Positions 10,540-18,148 of a DNA stretch of 64,000 nt are shown in pieces. The first letter of the stretch is position 1. Every line of letters begins with the position of its first letter. Source of the stretch: Dehalococcoidia bacterium (lineage in GTDB: Bacteria > Chloroflexota > Dehalococcoidia > CAUJGQ01); the NCBI GenBank assembly GCA_035310145.1, contig DATGEL010000094.1, positions 58,794 through 122,793 of the forward strand. The letters are read 5' to 3'. The notes beneath the pieces are model-generated. The model was not told the DNA's origin. It ran no database searches and saw only the letters and a program-made list of their open reading frames with translations. The translations under genes were made by a program, and so were the position numbers.

Positions 10540-11097
10540 TCACCGCGGCGGTTCAAGGTCAGCCGCTGTGAGCCGGAAGGCCGTGTCTGCTACGGCTGAA
10601 CTGATGAAGCGCCGCGGATCGGCGGGCAAGCACTCGAGAAATACGACCAGAATCCAGCGATCGGGCTGATCGAGGAAGACCATTGACGGCACAATGATCG
10701 CCTGCGCGGCCGTCGTACGGCGAACGAACCGCGCCGTCGCTCGCGCCACAGCACGGTCGAGGAAGCGCTGCGGCGCTCCGGCCAGCGAGAGCGCTTCCAG
10801 CACGGCCGGCTCACGCAGATCGAGCAGTTCGAGGCGCAGTTCGAGGCGGTAAACCTGCCGTTCCACGGCGAAGGGACCAAGCTGCGGTGACTGCAACACC
10901 TGGAAGTGACGGGCGAACTCGGCGATCGCCGTGGCGAGGTCACCGGCCAGGGACAGCGTCGGTTCGCCGGCGGCGTTCCAGCGGTTGTCTGCGCTGCGGC
11001 CGGCGAAACGGAAGTCCAGGACATCGAAGCCGGAGCCGTGGGGGATATGGCGGTAGGCGGCGCCGTGCCAGCGATGCAGCTGATCGTCAAGCGCCAC
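10540..11097 (-). CDS. RES-domain toxin
   Basis: A 185-residue RES-domain protein. Members characterised elsewhere (ParT, MbcT, Res) consume NAD+ or ADP-ribosylate a target and arrest growth. The N-terminal part WHGAAYRHIP, FAGRSADNRWNAAGEPTLSL and ATAIAEFARHF supply the conserved Arg, R-W and Glu positions; the C-terminal FISSA region provides the Ser. Its GTG start follows the stop of the upstream Xre gene without any spacing (TAG then GTG), so the two genes are translationally linked, antitoxin first, as is standard for this type II system. Confidence 0.82.
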   Translation of the reverse strand: MALDDQLHRWHGAAYRHIPHGSGFDVLDFRFAGRSADNRWNAAGEPTLSLAGDLATAIAEFARHFQVLQSPQLGPFAVERQVYRLELRLELLDLREPAVLEALSLAGAPQRFLDRAVARATARFVRRTTAAQAIIVPSMVFLDQPDRWILVVFLECLPADPRRFISSAVADTAFRLTAADLEPPR

Positions 11098-11454
11098 CTA
11101 CACCGCCGCTCCCTCGTAAGCGGCGGCAAGCATACTGAGCACGCGGCTTCCGTCTCCATTGGCGATGGCCTGCAACGGAGTGTGGCCCGCCAGGGCCGGC
11201 AGCGGCGTCGCAAAGAAGCCGCGGATCGCGTCGGCTTCGAAGACCATGTGCGCCAGCGTGGCGATCTCCTGCACCTCCGCCAGGCGCTGACGCAGCAGCA
11301 CACTGGCCGGCAGCGCGTCGCGCTCCTCCCAACGCTCGATCGACTTGGCGCTGACGTCGAGCAGACGCGCCATCGCTTCGCGCGAGATTCCGAGCGACTG
11401 CCGCACCGCGCTAAGATGGATTGTCGCTCGCGCAGAGATCGCCACGGCTTTCAC
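11098..11454 (-). CDS. Xre/MbcA/ParS-type antitoxin (DUF2384)
   Basis: Partner of the RES toxin. The 118-residue protein has an N-terminal helix-turn-helix (LSAVRQSLGISREAMARLLD then SAKSIERWEERD) for autoregulation and a C-terminal toxin-binding DUF2384 segment with PLPALAGHTPLQAIANGDGS and a final amphipathic helix. The start is a GTG at 11454 with a modest AGGCAG upstream. A TTGACA promoter and 20-bp imperfect palindrome lie 23-54 bases upstream, fitting self-repression by the toxin-antitoxin complex. Confidence 0.82.
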   Translation of the reverse strand: MKAVAISARATIHLSAVRQSLGISREAMARLLDVSAKSIERWEERDALPASVLLRQRLAEVQEIATLAHMVFEADAIRGFFATPLPALAGHTPLQAIANGDGSRVLSMLAAAYEGAAV

Positions 11455-11476
11455 CTGCCTGCGAGTTTCTGATCTC

Positions 11477-11508
11477 AGTTTTCAGGTAGTCTATACATAT
11501 GTCAAGAC
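11477..11508 (-). promoter_or_regulatory. promoter and palindromic operator of the Xre/RES operon
   Basis: On the minus strand TTGACA (11505-11500) is followed after 17 bases by AAAACT (11482-11477), a good -35 with a weak -10. The -35 is embedded in the imperfect palindrome at 11489-11508 (outer GTCT/AGAC, inner ACATATGT), a likely site for the Xre protein. Confidence 0.5.
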
Positions 11509-11534
11509 AGAGGCCGGCAAGATCGGTGACCGTT

Positions 11535-11599
11535 CCCGGCAGCCGCATAGACCCGCCGCGCACGCTGCGCAGCTTGGAGAAGCTGCGGCGCACCGGCTG
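11535..11599 (+). pseudogene. 3'-terminal remnant of an NHL-propeller gene
   Basis: In one frame it reads GSRIDPPRTLRSLEKLRRTG, matching GSHMDPPRELRSFSKLRRVG at the end of the propeller protein at 9557-10516; the DNA is about 80% identical over 65 bases. No start codon, propeller body or stop belongs to it. It directly repeats the 3' end of the intact gene, with the RES/Xre operon between the copies. Confidence 0.65.
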
Positions 11600-11614
11600 C
11601 GGCATACACGGGCG

Positions 11615-12148
11615 CTACGGGCGCCACCCGGCTGCGCGAAGCGCGGCATCCTCGGCGGCGTACTCGAAGAGCGCTTCGTGTGGGGCGGCCGGTGGGTGCG
11701 CTCGCTCCCAGGCAACGGTCCGGCACAGCGACTCCGGGCGTGGGAGCGCCTCGGTGCAGCCCAGCTCGCGGCGAAGGCGGCCCGAATCGACGATCCACTC
11801 GTGCCGAAAGTCGAGGCCGGCAAGGGTGCCGCCGTAGAGCGCCGTGCCATCCGGCACAACGGCGACTTCTCCATCCCAGCCGGCAGGCACGCCGATCGCG
11901 CGTACCCATTCGGCCATGCTCAGTGCCTGCGGCTCGGCCATAGTGAAGGTGCGGCCGGCGGCGCGTTCGTCGCGGAGCGCGAGCACGACAGCATCCGCCG
12001 CGTTCTCGACGTACCCCCGCGACCAGCGCCAGCGCGCCACGCGCTCCGGCAGCGGAATCACCCGCCGGCCGTCGTCCATTCGCCTGGGGAAGAGGTGCAG
12101 GCGGTGCTGATCGTCGCCGGGGCCGCAGACCATCGGCAGGCGCAGCAC
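11615..12148 (-). pseudogene. 5'-truncated NAD-dependent epimerase/dehydratase
   Basis: The frame encodes the C-terminal part of an extended SDR epimerase: VLRLPMVCGPGDDQHRLHLF, the conserved RWSRGYVENAADAVVLAL, then AALRAAGW at the end. The N-terminal Rossmann half (about 130-170 residues with GxxGxxG and YxxxK) is absent: upstream the frame continues only to about 12218 with unrelated sequence before a stop, and the PadR gene starts at 12245 on the other strand. The GTG at 12148 is simply the first possible start. Most likely a decayed gene. Confidence 0.65.
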
Positions 12149-12225
12149 GGCGCCGGGCAGCCTACCACCAGCAGCGCTGCAGGCGCCCCAGCTGCTTCGC
12201 GCGCTGGTTGACGTGGCCGGTGTTT

Positions 12226-12246
12226 ATACCTAGCATTGCAAAGTAT
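12226..12246. promoter_or_regulatory. palindrome overlapping the PadR start codon
   Basis: ATAC-CTAGCATTGCAAA-GTAT is a 21-bp imperfect palindrome (outer ATAC/GTAT, inner GCA/TGC) ending inside the ATG of the PadR gene. PadR proteins usually bind such AT-rich palindromes at their own promoters, so it is a likely autoregulatory operator; leaderless translation from this site is possible. Confidence 0.5.
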
Positions 12247-12568
12247 GAGGGCCGAACTGCTCAAGGGCCACCTCGATTTGCTGCTGCTGACGATCGTATC
12301 CGAGCGCCCGGCGCACGGTTACGCGATCATCGCCGCCTTGCGTGAGCACAGCGCGGGCGCCTTCGACCTACCCGAGGGCACCGTCTACCCGGCGCTGCAC
12401 CGGCTGGAGCGCGCCGGGCTGCTGAGCAGCGGCTGGGCGCCGGGGGCGAACCGCAGCCGCCGCGTCTACGCGATCACGGCGCTGGGCGCGGAGGCGCTGC
12501 AGGAACGCCGCCAGACCTGGGGCGCCTTCGCCCGCGGCGTGGAGGCGGTGCTGGGAGGGACGGCATGA
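12245..12568 (+). CDS. PadR family transcriptional regulator
   Basis: A 107-residue winged-helix regulator of the short PadR-s2 type. Characteristic parts are the opening MRAELLKGHLDLLLLTIV, HGYAIIAALREHSAGAFDLP, the recognition segment EGTVYPALHRLERAGLLSS-GW, and the wing with RVYAITALGAEAL. The ATG at 12245 gives the family-typical N-terminus and sits within a palindrome likely bound by the protein itself. It overlaps the next gene by four bases (ATGA), a coupled PadR plus membrane-protein operon common in Chloroflexota and Actinobacteria. Confidence 0.9.
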   Translation: MRAELLKGHLDLLLLTIVSERPAHGYAIIAALREHSAGAFDLPEGTVYPALHRLERAGLLSSGWAPGANRSRRVYAITALGAEALQERRQTWGAFARGVEAVLGGTA

Positions 12569-13350
12569 CGCCCGAGCTGGGCCCGATCGACGCGTATCTC
12601 GACCGCCTGGCGTCGGAGCTGCGCGGGGACGGCCGCCGCACCCGCCGCATCCTGCTCGAAGCCGAAGATCATCTGCGCGAAACGGCACGGCAACTCGGCG
12701 GTGAGGGCCGGTCCTGGCGCGAGGCCGAGCAGCGCGCGATCGACCGCTTCGGCTCGCCACGCACCGTCGCCCGCCGCTTCGCTGCCGAGGCGGGCGATGC
12801 CTCGCTGCCGCGGCTGGGCGCCGAGCTGGCCCTGGCGCTCGGTCTCCTCTTCGGCATCGGCATGAGCGCGATCGGCGCCAGCGGCCTCGTGGCCGGCGCC
12901 TTCGGCGCGGCCTTCGGCAAGAGCTTCGTCGCCGGCGACAGCAACGGCGTCACCTACGTCCCCGCCCGCTGCGCCGACTTCCTCGAATACTATCCACGGG
13001 CTGGGAGCTGCGAGGCGGCCGCCACGGCGCACCACTTCGATGAAGTCGTGCGGTACCGGCTTGCCGCTGGCGTGCTGGGCCTGCTGACGCTGGGCGGCTG
13101 GTGGCTGCTTCAGCGGACGGCCATGCGGCGCCGCAGCGGACTGCTGTCCGACAGCTTCAGCGCGACGATCGGCGCGGCACTGTTCGGCCTGGCCGCAACG
13201 GGGCTGCTGGGCATGAGCAGCATGCAACTGCTGTTCGGCCAGGCCGCCGGCGCCGGCGGCCTGCTCTCGGGCGGCCTGATCGCCCTGGCGGCATTCGCCG
13301 CCTTTGCGCTGGCGTTCCTGCGCACCCTGCGTCTGCCGCTCGCCGCGTAG
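12565..13350 (+). CDS. HAAS/DUF1700-like membrane protein, PadR partner
   Basis: A 261-residue protein coupled to the PadR regulator. Residues 1-80 form a soluble, charged HAAS-like domain (AYLDRLASELRGDGRRTRRI, LLEAEDHLRETA, AIDRFGSPRTVARRFAAEAG), known from partners of PadR regulators. Four hydrophobic spans follow, near LGAELALALGLLFGIGMSA, RLAAGVLGLLTLGGWWLL, ATIGAALFGLAATGLLGMSS and LSGGLIALAAFAAFALAFL. An extracellular loop contains two Cys (ARCADFLEYYPRAGSCEAA). Function is unknown; such proteins are thought to sense envelope signals or regulate the PadR protein. Overlap with PadR is ATGA. Confidence 0.78.
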   Translation: MTPELGPIDAYLDRLASELRGDGRRTRRILLEAEDHLRETARQLGGEGRSWREAEQRAIDRFGSPRTVARRFAAEAGDASLPRLGAELALALGLLFGIGMSAIGASGLVAGAFGAAFGKSFVAGDSNGVTYVPARCADFLEYYPRAGSCEAAATAHHFDEVVRYRLAAGVLGLLTLGGWWLLQRTAMRRRSGLLSDSFSATIGAALFGLAATGLLGMSSMQLLFGQAAGAGGLLSGGLIALAAFAAFALAFLRTLRLPLAA

Positions 13351-13359
13351 CCCGTGCGG

Positions 13360-13752
13360 CTACTTCGCGCCGAGCAGCTCCACGTCGAAGATCAGGCGCG
13401 CGTTCGGCGGAATCACCCCGCCGGCGCCGCGGACGCCGTAGCCAAGCTCGGGTGGAATCAGCAGGCGGCGCTTGCCGCCCACGCGCATCGTCGCCACGCC
13501 CTCGTCCCAGCCGGCGATCACCTGCCTCACGCCGAGTGTGAACGAGAACGGCTCGCGCCGGTCGTGCGAGCTGTCGAACTTCTTGCCATCCTCCAGCCAG
13601 CCCGTGTAGTGCACGCTCACCTTCTGGTACTGCTGCGGCTCAGCGCCGCTGCCTTCGGCGATCTCGTGGTACTGCAATCCCGATGCCGTCGTCTGTACCG
13701 CCCCGGCGCCCGGCGGCAGCGGCGGCGCCCCGGACGAGCCTCCCAACGCCAT
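13360..13752 (-). CDS. FKBP-type peptidyl-prolyl cis-trans isomerase
   Basis: A 130-residue single FKBP domain; it catalyses prolyl isomerisation during protein folding. Conserved parts are [59 protein letters not shown] and [12 protein letters not shown] to [13 protein letters not shown], including the aromatic residues of the FK506 pocket (Y, F, W). The first 20 residues are small and proline-rich with no clear signal peptide, so it is probably cytoplasmic. The ATG at 13752 follows a G-rich stretch. It converges with the HAAS gene, leaving nine bases. Confidence 0.9.
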   Translation of the reverse strand: MALGGSSGAPPLPPGAGAVQTTASGLQYHEIAEGSGAEPQQYQKVSVHYTGWLEDGKKFDSSHDRREPFSFTLGVRQVIAGWDEGVATMRVGGKRRLLIPPELGYGVRGAGGVIPPNARLIFDVELLGAK

Positions 13753-13763
13753 AACCAACCCCC

Positions 13764-13890
13764 GGTTAGGGAATAAGGGAACAGGATACAGGATACAAGG
13801 TACAGGGGGCGGCGAGGGCTGTCACCCGTCGCGTTACCCGTACGCTCTCCGCCCAACGCCCTCTATTCCCTGTTCCCTCTTCCCTCCCGT
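13764..13890. repeat. heptanucleotide foldback array 2
   Basis: Left arm 13764-13812 reads in 7-base steps ggttagg, gaataag, ggaacag, gatacag, gatacaa, ggtacag. Right arm 13863-13890 reads ctattcc, ctgttcc, ctcttcc, ctcccgt. The arms are complementary in pattern and enclose about 50 bases. It fills the divergent spacer between FKBP and the SDR gene, so promoters must overlap or flank it. Confidence 0.65.
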
Positions 13891-13927
13891 GCTACGCTGC
13901 CGCCAGCAGCAGGCAGGAGTACCGCGC

Positions 13928-14689
13928 ATGGGCAGACTGGACGGCAAAACGGCGATCATCACCGGCGCCGGCTCGGGCATGGGCCGGGCGACGGCGCGGC
14001 TGTTCGCCGCGGAAGGGGCGAAGCTGGTGCTCGCCGACGTCAACGTCGCAGCCGGCGAAGAGACCGCGGCCGGCATCCGCTCTGCCGGCGGCGGCGACGC
14101 GATCGTTCAGCAGACGGACGTCAGCGAGGAGCGCGCGGTGCAGGCGCTGATCGGGCGCGTCCTTGCGGCGCACGGCCGGCTCGACATTCTCTTCAACAAC
14201 GCGGGCATCGAAGGGCCGTCCGCGCGCCTCGCCGAGCAGAGCCTCGAAGAGTGGCAGCGCGTGCTGGCGGTGAACCTGACCGGCGTCTTTCTGGGGATGA
14301 AATACGCGCTGCCGGTGATGGCGCAGCAGAACGCGGGCAGCATCATCAGCACCGCCTCGGTGGCGGGGTTGGTCGGCTGGCACGGCGCCGCGGCCTACAG
14401 CGCCTCGAAGGCCGGCGTCGTCAACCTCACGCGCACGGCGGCGCTCGAATACGCCCGCTACAACGTGCGTGTCAACTGCATCTGCCCCGGCGTGATCAAC
14501 ACGGCGATGGTGGAGCGGATCACCGGCGGCACGGCCGAGTCGCTGGAGCGGTTGAAGCGCATGCAGCCGATGCCGCGCGTGGGCGAGGCGGAAGACATCG
14601 CCCGCATGGCGCTGTTCCTCGCCTCGGACGAGTCCACCTTCGTCACCGGCGCGGCGATGGTGGTGGACGGCGGTTACGTCGCCCGCTGA
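13928..14689 (+). CDS. short-chain dehydrogenase/reductase (classical SDR)
   Basis: A 253-residue NAD(P)-dependent oxidoreductase. The cofactor motif T12-GAGSG-M-G19, acidic D37 after the second strand (VLADV, favouring NAD), NNAG at 90-93, and the catalytic S144, Y157 and K161 (YSASK) are all present, with the C-terminal FVTGAAMVVDGGYV typical of the 3-oxoacyl-ACP reductase/FabG-like subgroup. The ATG at 13928 is preceded by CAGGAG. Substrate specificity cannot be predicted; it stands alone on its strand. Confidence 0.9.
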   Translation: MGRLDGKTAIITGAGSGMGRATARLFAAEGAKLVLADVNVAAGEETAAGIRSAGGGDAIVQQTDVSEERAVQALIGRVLAAHGRLDILFNNAGIEGPSARLAEQSLEEWQRVLAVNLTGVFLGMKYALPVMAQQNAGSIISTASVAGLVGWHGAAAYSASKAGVVNLTRTAALEYARYNVRVNCICPGVINTAMVERITGGTAESLERLKRMQPMPRVGEAEDIARMALFLASDESTFVTGAAMVVDGGYVAR

Positions 14690-14766
14690 GCGCCGGGCAG
14701 TTGTGAACACGACGGGCCAGCATCACGATCACGCTCCCTCCGCCCGAGCATGACGCATCGACGCAT

Positions 14767-14782
14767 ACGCGCGTACGCGCGT
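14767..14782. promoter_or_regulatory. perfect 16-bp palindrome upstream of the macro-domain gene
   Basis: ACGCGCGTACGCGCGT, 39 bases before the macro-domain start, is a perfect palindrome and could be an operator. No promoter hexamers are recognisable beside it. Confidence 0.3.
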
Positions 14783-14820
14783 ACCATGGACAAAGAGGGC
14801 AGCAGCGTGGAGAGGCGGCG

Positions 14821-15351
14821 ATGACGGCAACGCTGACGGCGGTGCAGGGCGATATCACGCGCGAGCGCGTCGATGCCATCGTCAACGCGGCGAACGAGGC
14901 GTTGCTGCCGGGCGGCGGCGTCTGCGGCGCGATCCACCGTGCCGCCGGCCCCGGCCTCTGGGAAGAGTGCCGTGGAATCGGCCGCTGCGACCCGGGTGAG
15001 GCGGTGCTCACCGGCGGCTACCGGCTGCCCGCGCCGCACGTCATCCACACGGTCGGGCCGATCTGGGAAGGCGGGCGCTTCGACGAAGACGCCACGCTGG
15101 CGAGCTGCTACCGCGCCTCTATCGCCCTCGCACAGCAGCACGGTCTGCGCAGTCTCGCCTTCCCGGCGATCAGCACGGGCATCTACGGCTTCCCTGCCGC
15201 GCGGGCCGCGCCGATCGCCGTGGCTGCCACGCGCGAGGCGCTGGCCTCGGCCCCTGCCGTCGCGGAGGTGCGCTTCGTCTGCTTCGAAGCCGCGATCCTG
15301 GATCTGTACCGGCAGGCGCTGGGCGAAGTGCGGCCGGCCGCCGGCGGGTAG
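14821..15351 (+). CDS. macro domain protein (O-acetyl-ADP-ribose deacetylase-like)
   Basis: A 176-residue stand-alone macro domain that should bind ADP-ribose and hydrolyse O-acetyl-ADP-ribose or remove ADP-ribose from proteins. The YmdB/MacroD-class motif is intact: VDAIVNAANEALLPGGGV with the catalytic-loop Asn and the GGGVCGAIH segment, followed by HVIHTVGPIW and SLAFPAISTGIYGFP, which forms the second phosphate-binding loop. The start ATG follows GGAGAGGCGGCG. The methyltransferase begins 11 bases after it, suggesting cotranscription. Confidence 0.9.
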   Translation: MTATLTAVQGDITRERVDAIVNAANEALLPGGGVCGAIHRAAGPGLWEECRGIGRCDPGEAVLTGGYRLPAPHVIHTVGPIWEGGRFDEDATLASCYRASIALAQQHGLRSLAFPAISTGIYGFPAARAAPIAVAATREALASAPAVAEVRFVCFEAAILDLYRQALGEVRPAAGG

Positions 15352-15362
15352 GGCATACGCGG

Positions 15363-16124
15363 ATGCACGAGCGGCATGAAGCGGCCCGCCAGCGGCTGGA
15401 GCGATCGGCCGCGCGCGCCGGCGCCTTCTCCGGCTGGGATCTGAGCGCCGTGCGCGCTCGTCTGCTGGACCCCGGTCCGCCGTGGAGCTACGAGGCGCTG
15501 GTTCGGCAGTATGCCGCCGGCGGGCACGCCGCGCTGGACATGGGCACCGGCGGCGGCGAAGTGCTTTCCTCGCTGCGGCCCGACTTGCCCGCGTGTGTGC
15601 TCGCCACGGAGGAGTGGCCGCCCAACGCGCCGGTCGCCGCCCGACGGCTGGCGCCGCTCGGCGTCTCCGTGCTGGCCGCGCACAGCCTGCGCCTGCCGTT
15701 CCGCGACGGCGCCTTCGACCTGGTGCTCAACCGGCACGAATATCTGGATTGCGCTGAAATCGCGCGGGTGCTGCACAGCGGCGGGCACATCGTCACCCAG
15801 CAGGTGGGCGGGCGGAACTGGCGGGAGCTGCAGCGCTTCTTCCCGCGCAAACAGCGCTTCGACGGTCTGCACCACGAGTACGCCGCCGGTTTCGTGGCGG
15901 CCGGCCTGGCGATCGTGCTCGACCGTGAGCACGAGTACCGCGTCGCCTATCCTTCGCTGAGCGAGCTGGTCTATCTGCTCTCGGTGATGCCGTGGGAGAT
16001 CCCGGACTTCGCGCTCAACCGCGATCTCGACCCGCTGCTGGCGCTGGAGCGGGCCTGTCTCACCGAAGACGGCCTGGTGCTGACCGAGAGCCGCTTCATC
16101 ATCGTGGCGCAGAAGCCGGGCTGA
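15363..16124 (+). CDS. class I SAM-dependent methyltransferase
   Basis: A 253-residue methyltransferase. Motif I is ALDMGTGGGEVLSSL (residues about 56-70), a second acidic strand ends in CVLATEEW, and motif IV is near FDLVLNRHEYLD, followed by VLHSGGHIVTQQVGG, as in small-molecule methyltransferases (Methyltransf_11/25). About 50 residues precede motif I. The acceptor is unknown. It lies 11 bases downstream of the macro-domain gene, so both are likely in one transcript. Confidence 0.85.
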   Translation: MHERHEAARQRLERSAARAGAFSGWDLSAVRARLLDPGPPWSYEALVRQYAAGGHAALDMGTGGGEVLSSLRPDLPACVLATEEWPPNAPVAARRLAPLGVSVLAAHSLRLPFRDGAFDLVLNRHEYLDCAEIARVLHSGGHIVTQQVGGRNWRELQRFFPRKQRFDGLHHEYAAGFVAAGLAIVLDREHEYRVAYPSLSELVYLLSVMPWEIPDFALNRDLDPLLALERACLTEDGLVLTESRFIIVAQKPG

Positions 16125-16263
16125 GCCGCGCGGCGCTACGGCCGCCGCTGCCAGCCCGCCGCCATGCGCCAGCGGTACAGCTCGTTCGTCAGCGGCAGGC
16201 CGAGACCGAGGAACGCTTCCAGCAGCATGGCTGAAGCGTCCGCAGGCCGAGGCTGAGGCAGGA

Positions 16264-16515
16264 TCAGGATGCCGGCGTGGGCTGGTCCAGACCCCACGCG
16301 GCCGTCCAGCGCCGCCAGGCGTCGTGCAGCAGCTCGAAGTCCTTGATATTGTGCGTGACCAGGATCTCTCCGTGGGTGGCCGCGTGCAGCAGGAGCGCCT
16401 CGTCGCCAACGCGCGCCAGGCCCCGTCCGAGCGCCGTCTCGACCGAGTGTCCTTTTGCTCTGAGAAGATCGGCCAGATCCTGATTAATGTTGTGGTCGAT
16501 AAGGAAATTGAACAC
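16264..16515 (-). CDS. DUF5615 PIN-like toxin
   Basis: An 83-residue PIN-like toxin candidate: MFNFLIDHNINQDLADLLRA carries the first acidic residue, GRGLARVGDEALLLHAATHG the central acidic pair, and EILVTHNIKDFELL the late HN-KD motif of DUF5615 proteins. Six bases separate it from the upstream DUF433-like gene, the normal antitoxin-toxin order. It is shorter than the 120-residue relative at 9078-9440 but complete by motif content. Confidence 0.75.
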   Translation of the reverse strand: MFNFLIDHNINQDLADLLRAKGHSVETALGRGLARVGDEALLLHAATHGEILVTHNIKDFELLHDAWRRWTAAWGLDQPTPAS

Positions 16516-16521
16516 GCCTGG

Positions 16522-16773
16522 CTAAACCGCGTTTGCGGCGATGCGGTTATCAATAATGCACTTGTGCGCCGCGTAGTACGCCATCGCTGCCTCCACAGCC
16601 TCAATAGGCAGGCGGAAGCCTAAGGCGACCCGTTGCAAATCGCCCTCATAGGCATCGCGGTAGCCGACGAGCGACCATACCGGGATCAGGGTATCGCGCA
16701 CGACCGCCTCCTCCGCCCATGGTTTATGCGGGTTCGGCTCGATCCATTTGGCGATCAGTTCGTCGTCGGTCAT
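16522..16773 (-). CDS. DUF433-like antitoxin
   Basis: An 83-residue acidic protein upstream of the DUF5615 toxin. It starts MTDDELIAKWIEPNPHKP and ends with VALGFRLPIEAVEAAMAYYA and HKCIIDNRI, the helix-turn-helix-plus-helical-tail layout of DUF433 antitoxins. The ATG at 16773 follows GCGGAG; longer in-frame starts run through unlikely Ser/Arg-rich sequence. The operon is divergent from the HAD gene, so its promoter lies in the short stretch 16774-16861. Confidence 0.72.
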   Translation of the reverse strand: MTDDELIAKWIEPNPHKPWAEEAVVRDTLIPVWSLVGYRDAYEGDLQRVALGFRLPIEAVEAAMAYYAAHKCIIDNRIAANAV

Positions 16774-16861
16774 GGTGTTTGCTCCGCGCTGTTCGCTCTC
16801 AGTATATGGGCGGTGCACCTGGTGCTTTGCACCTCCGCGGCCGATCGGGTATCGATCAGGC

Positions 16862-17608
16862 ATGCACCCGCCCACAACCGGCGCTCTGCCCGCCGCGATG
16901 TTGCTCGACCTGGACGACACGATCCTCGACGACAGCGGCGGCACGGAGGCGGCGTGGGCCGCTGCCTGCACGGAAGCGTGCGCGCGGCAGCCCGGCCTGG
17001 ACGCCGCGGCGCTGCGCGAGGCGGTCGAGCGCGCCCGGCGCTGGTACTGGTCAGACGCGGCGCGGCACCGCGAAGGCCGGCTCGATCTGCTCGCCTCGCG
17101 GCGGCTGATCCTGCGGCAGGCGATCGCCTCGCTGGACGCCGGCGGCGTCGACTGCGATGCGCTCGCCGGCGAGCTGGCCCGGATCGTGCATACTCGGCGT
17201 GAGGCGGCGATCTGCCCGCTGCCCGGCGCGATCGAGGCGTTGGCGGCGCTGCGCACATGCGGCGTGCGCCTGGCGTTGCTCACCAACGGCGCCGGGCCGC
17301 CGCAACGGGCGAAGATCGAGCGCTTCGACCTGGCGCGGCACTTCGAGGTCGTGCTGATCGAGGGCGAAAACCCCTGGGGCAAGCCGGATGAGCGGGTCTA
17401 CCGCGCCGCGCTGCGGGCGCTCGACGCCGCGCCGGCCACGGCCTGGATGGTCGGCGACAACCTGGAGTGGGAGGTGGCGGTGCCGCAGCGGCTGGGACTG
17501 CGCGGCATCTGGCTCGATCGTGCCGGGGAAGGGCTGCCCGCGGGGGCAACCGTGCGGCCCGATCGCATCATCCGTTCGCTGGCCGAGCTGCTGCAGCCGG
17601 CGCAGTGA
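16862..17608 (+). CDS. HAD family hydrolase
   Basis: A 248-residue haloacid-dehalogenase-superfamily phosphatase. Motif I is LLDLDDTILDD (nucleophile and acid Asp), motif II LLTNGAG, motif III the Lys in WGKPDERVYRAAL, motif IV MVGDNLEWEV. Between motifs I and II lies a helical C1 cap of about 100 residues, as in YjjG/phosphoglycolate-phosphatase relatives. The substrate is probably a small phosphorylated metabolite. The start at 16862 gives the usual short N-terminus before motif I. It faces the cupin gene with 21 bases between. Confidence 0.88.
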   Translation: MHPPTTGALPAAMLLDLDDTILDDSGGTEAAWAAACTEACARQPGLDAAALREAVERARRWYWSDAARHREGRLDLLASRRLILRQAIASLDAGGVDCDALAGELARIVHTRREAAICPLPGAIEALAALRTCGVRLALLTNGAGPPQRAKIERFDLARHFEVVLIEGENPWGKPDERVYRAALRALDAAPATAWMVGDNLEWEVAVPQRLGLRGIWLDRAGEGLPAGATVRPDRIIRSLAELLQPAQ

Positions 17609-17629
17609 GGGCGATGTCGGCCGCCGCCC

Positions 17630-18007
17630 TCACCGCGCGATCGTGAGCAGAAACGCGCACTCCGCCGTCGCCTCAATACGGTGCGGCAGGCCGGCGTCCA
17701 GTGCGATCAACGCGCCCGGCAGCAGCTCGATCGAGCGTTCCAGCGCCAGCACACGCAGCCGTCCGTCGATGCACTGGATCGTCGTTGCCCCTTCGGTGCG
17801 GTGCTCCTGCAGGCTGGTGCGCGCCCGCATGGCCGTGAGCACGACCCGCAACTTTCCTTCTTTGACCAGCGTGCGCGCCGCGCGATCGCCGCGCTGCCAG
17901 GCAGCTTCCTGTTTCAGCGATTGCACCTCGTCGGCGATCTGCACCAGCCGCAGCTCGGACTGCAGCGGCCCGTGCTCGCGGATGTCTTCAGGAACGTGCT
18001 CGGCCAT
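17630..18007 (-). CDS. cupin domain protein
   Basis: A 125-residue single-domain cupin. After an N-terminal helix (LQSELRLVQIADEVQSL) it has the barrel strands LRVVLTAMRARTSLQEHRTE, IQCIDGRLRVLALERSIEL and LPGALIALDAGLPHRIEATA; the H in SLQEH and GLPHR can coordinate a metal, though the full G(X)5HXH pattern is reduced. Function unknown: sensor-like or small dioxygenase-like cupins share this form. A possible small Cys-containing gene lies 30 bases upstream on the same strand. Confidence 0.72.
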   Translation of the reverse strand: MAEHVPEDIREHGPLQSELRLVQIADEVQSLKQEAAWQRGDRAARTLVKEGKLRVVLTAMRARTSLQEHRTEGATTIQCIDGRLRVLALERSIELLPGALIALDAGLPHRIEATAECAFLLTIAR

Positions 18008-18037
18008 CGGGTGCTCCTCTCCGGGTTTCCGGTTTGC

Positions 18038-18148
18038 TTACTGCATTGAGCACTGCTTCAAGTAAAGCTCATGCAGGCTGAGCGGATAGGTCGATCCGCA
18101 GGCGTTGCAGCGCTCGTCGACGTAGACATAGCTCAACGGGCTGTCCAT
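18038..18148 (-). CDS. possible small zinc-ribbon-like protein (36 aa)
   Basis: A short open frame encoding MDSPLSYVYVDERCNACG followed by STYPLSLHELYLKQCSMQ. The C-N-A-C pair plus a later Cys resembles half of a zinc knuckle, and the codon choice and balanced composition look more like protein than chance. GGGAG lies too close to the ATG for normal spacing; an in-frame ATG at 18178 would give 46 residues. It is 30 bases upstream of the cupin gene and probably shares its transcript. Not recognised as a named family. Confidence 0.4.
   Translation of the reverse strand: MDSPLSYVYVDERCNACGSTYPLSLHELYLKQCSMQ

Noticed and set aside
16136..16228. 30-codon minus-strand frame MLLEAFLGLGLPLTNELYRW...
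   Set aside because: Hydrophobic and protein-like, but no ribosome-binding site and no recognisable family; possibly a gene tail. Not enough to call.
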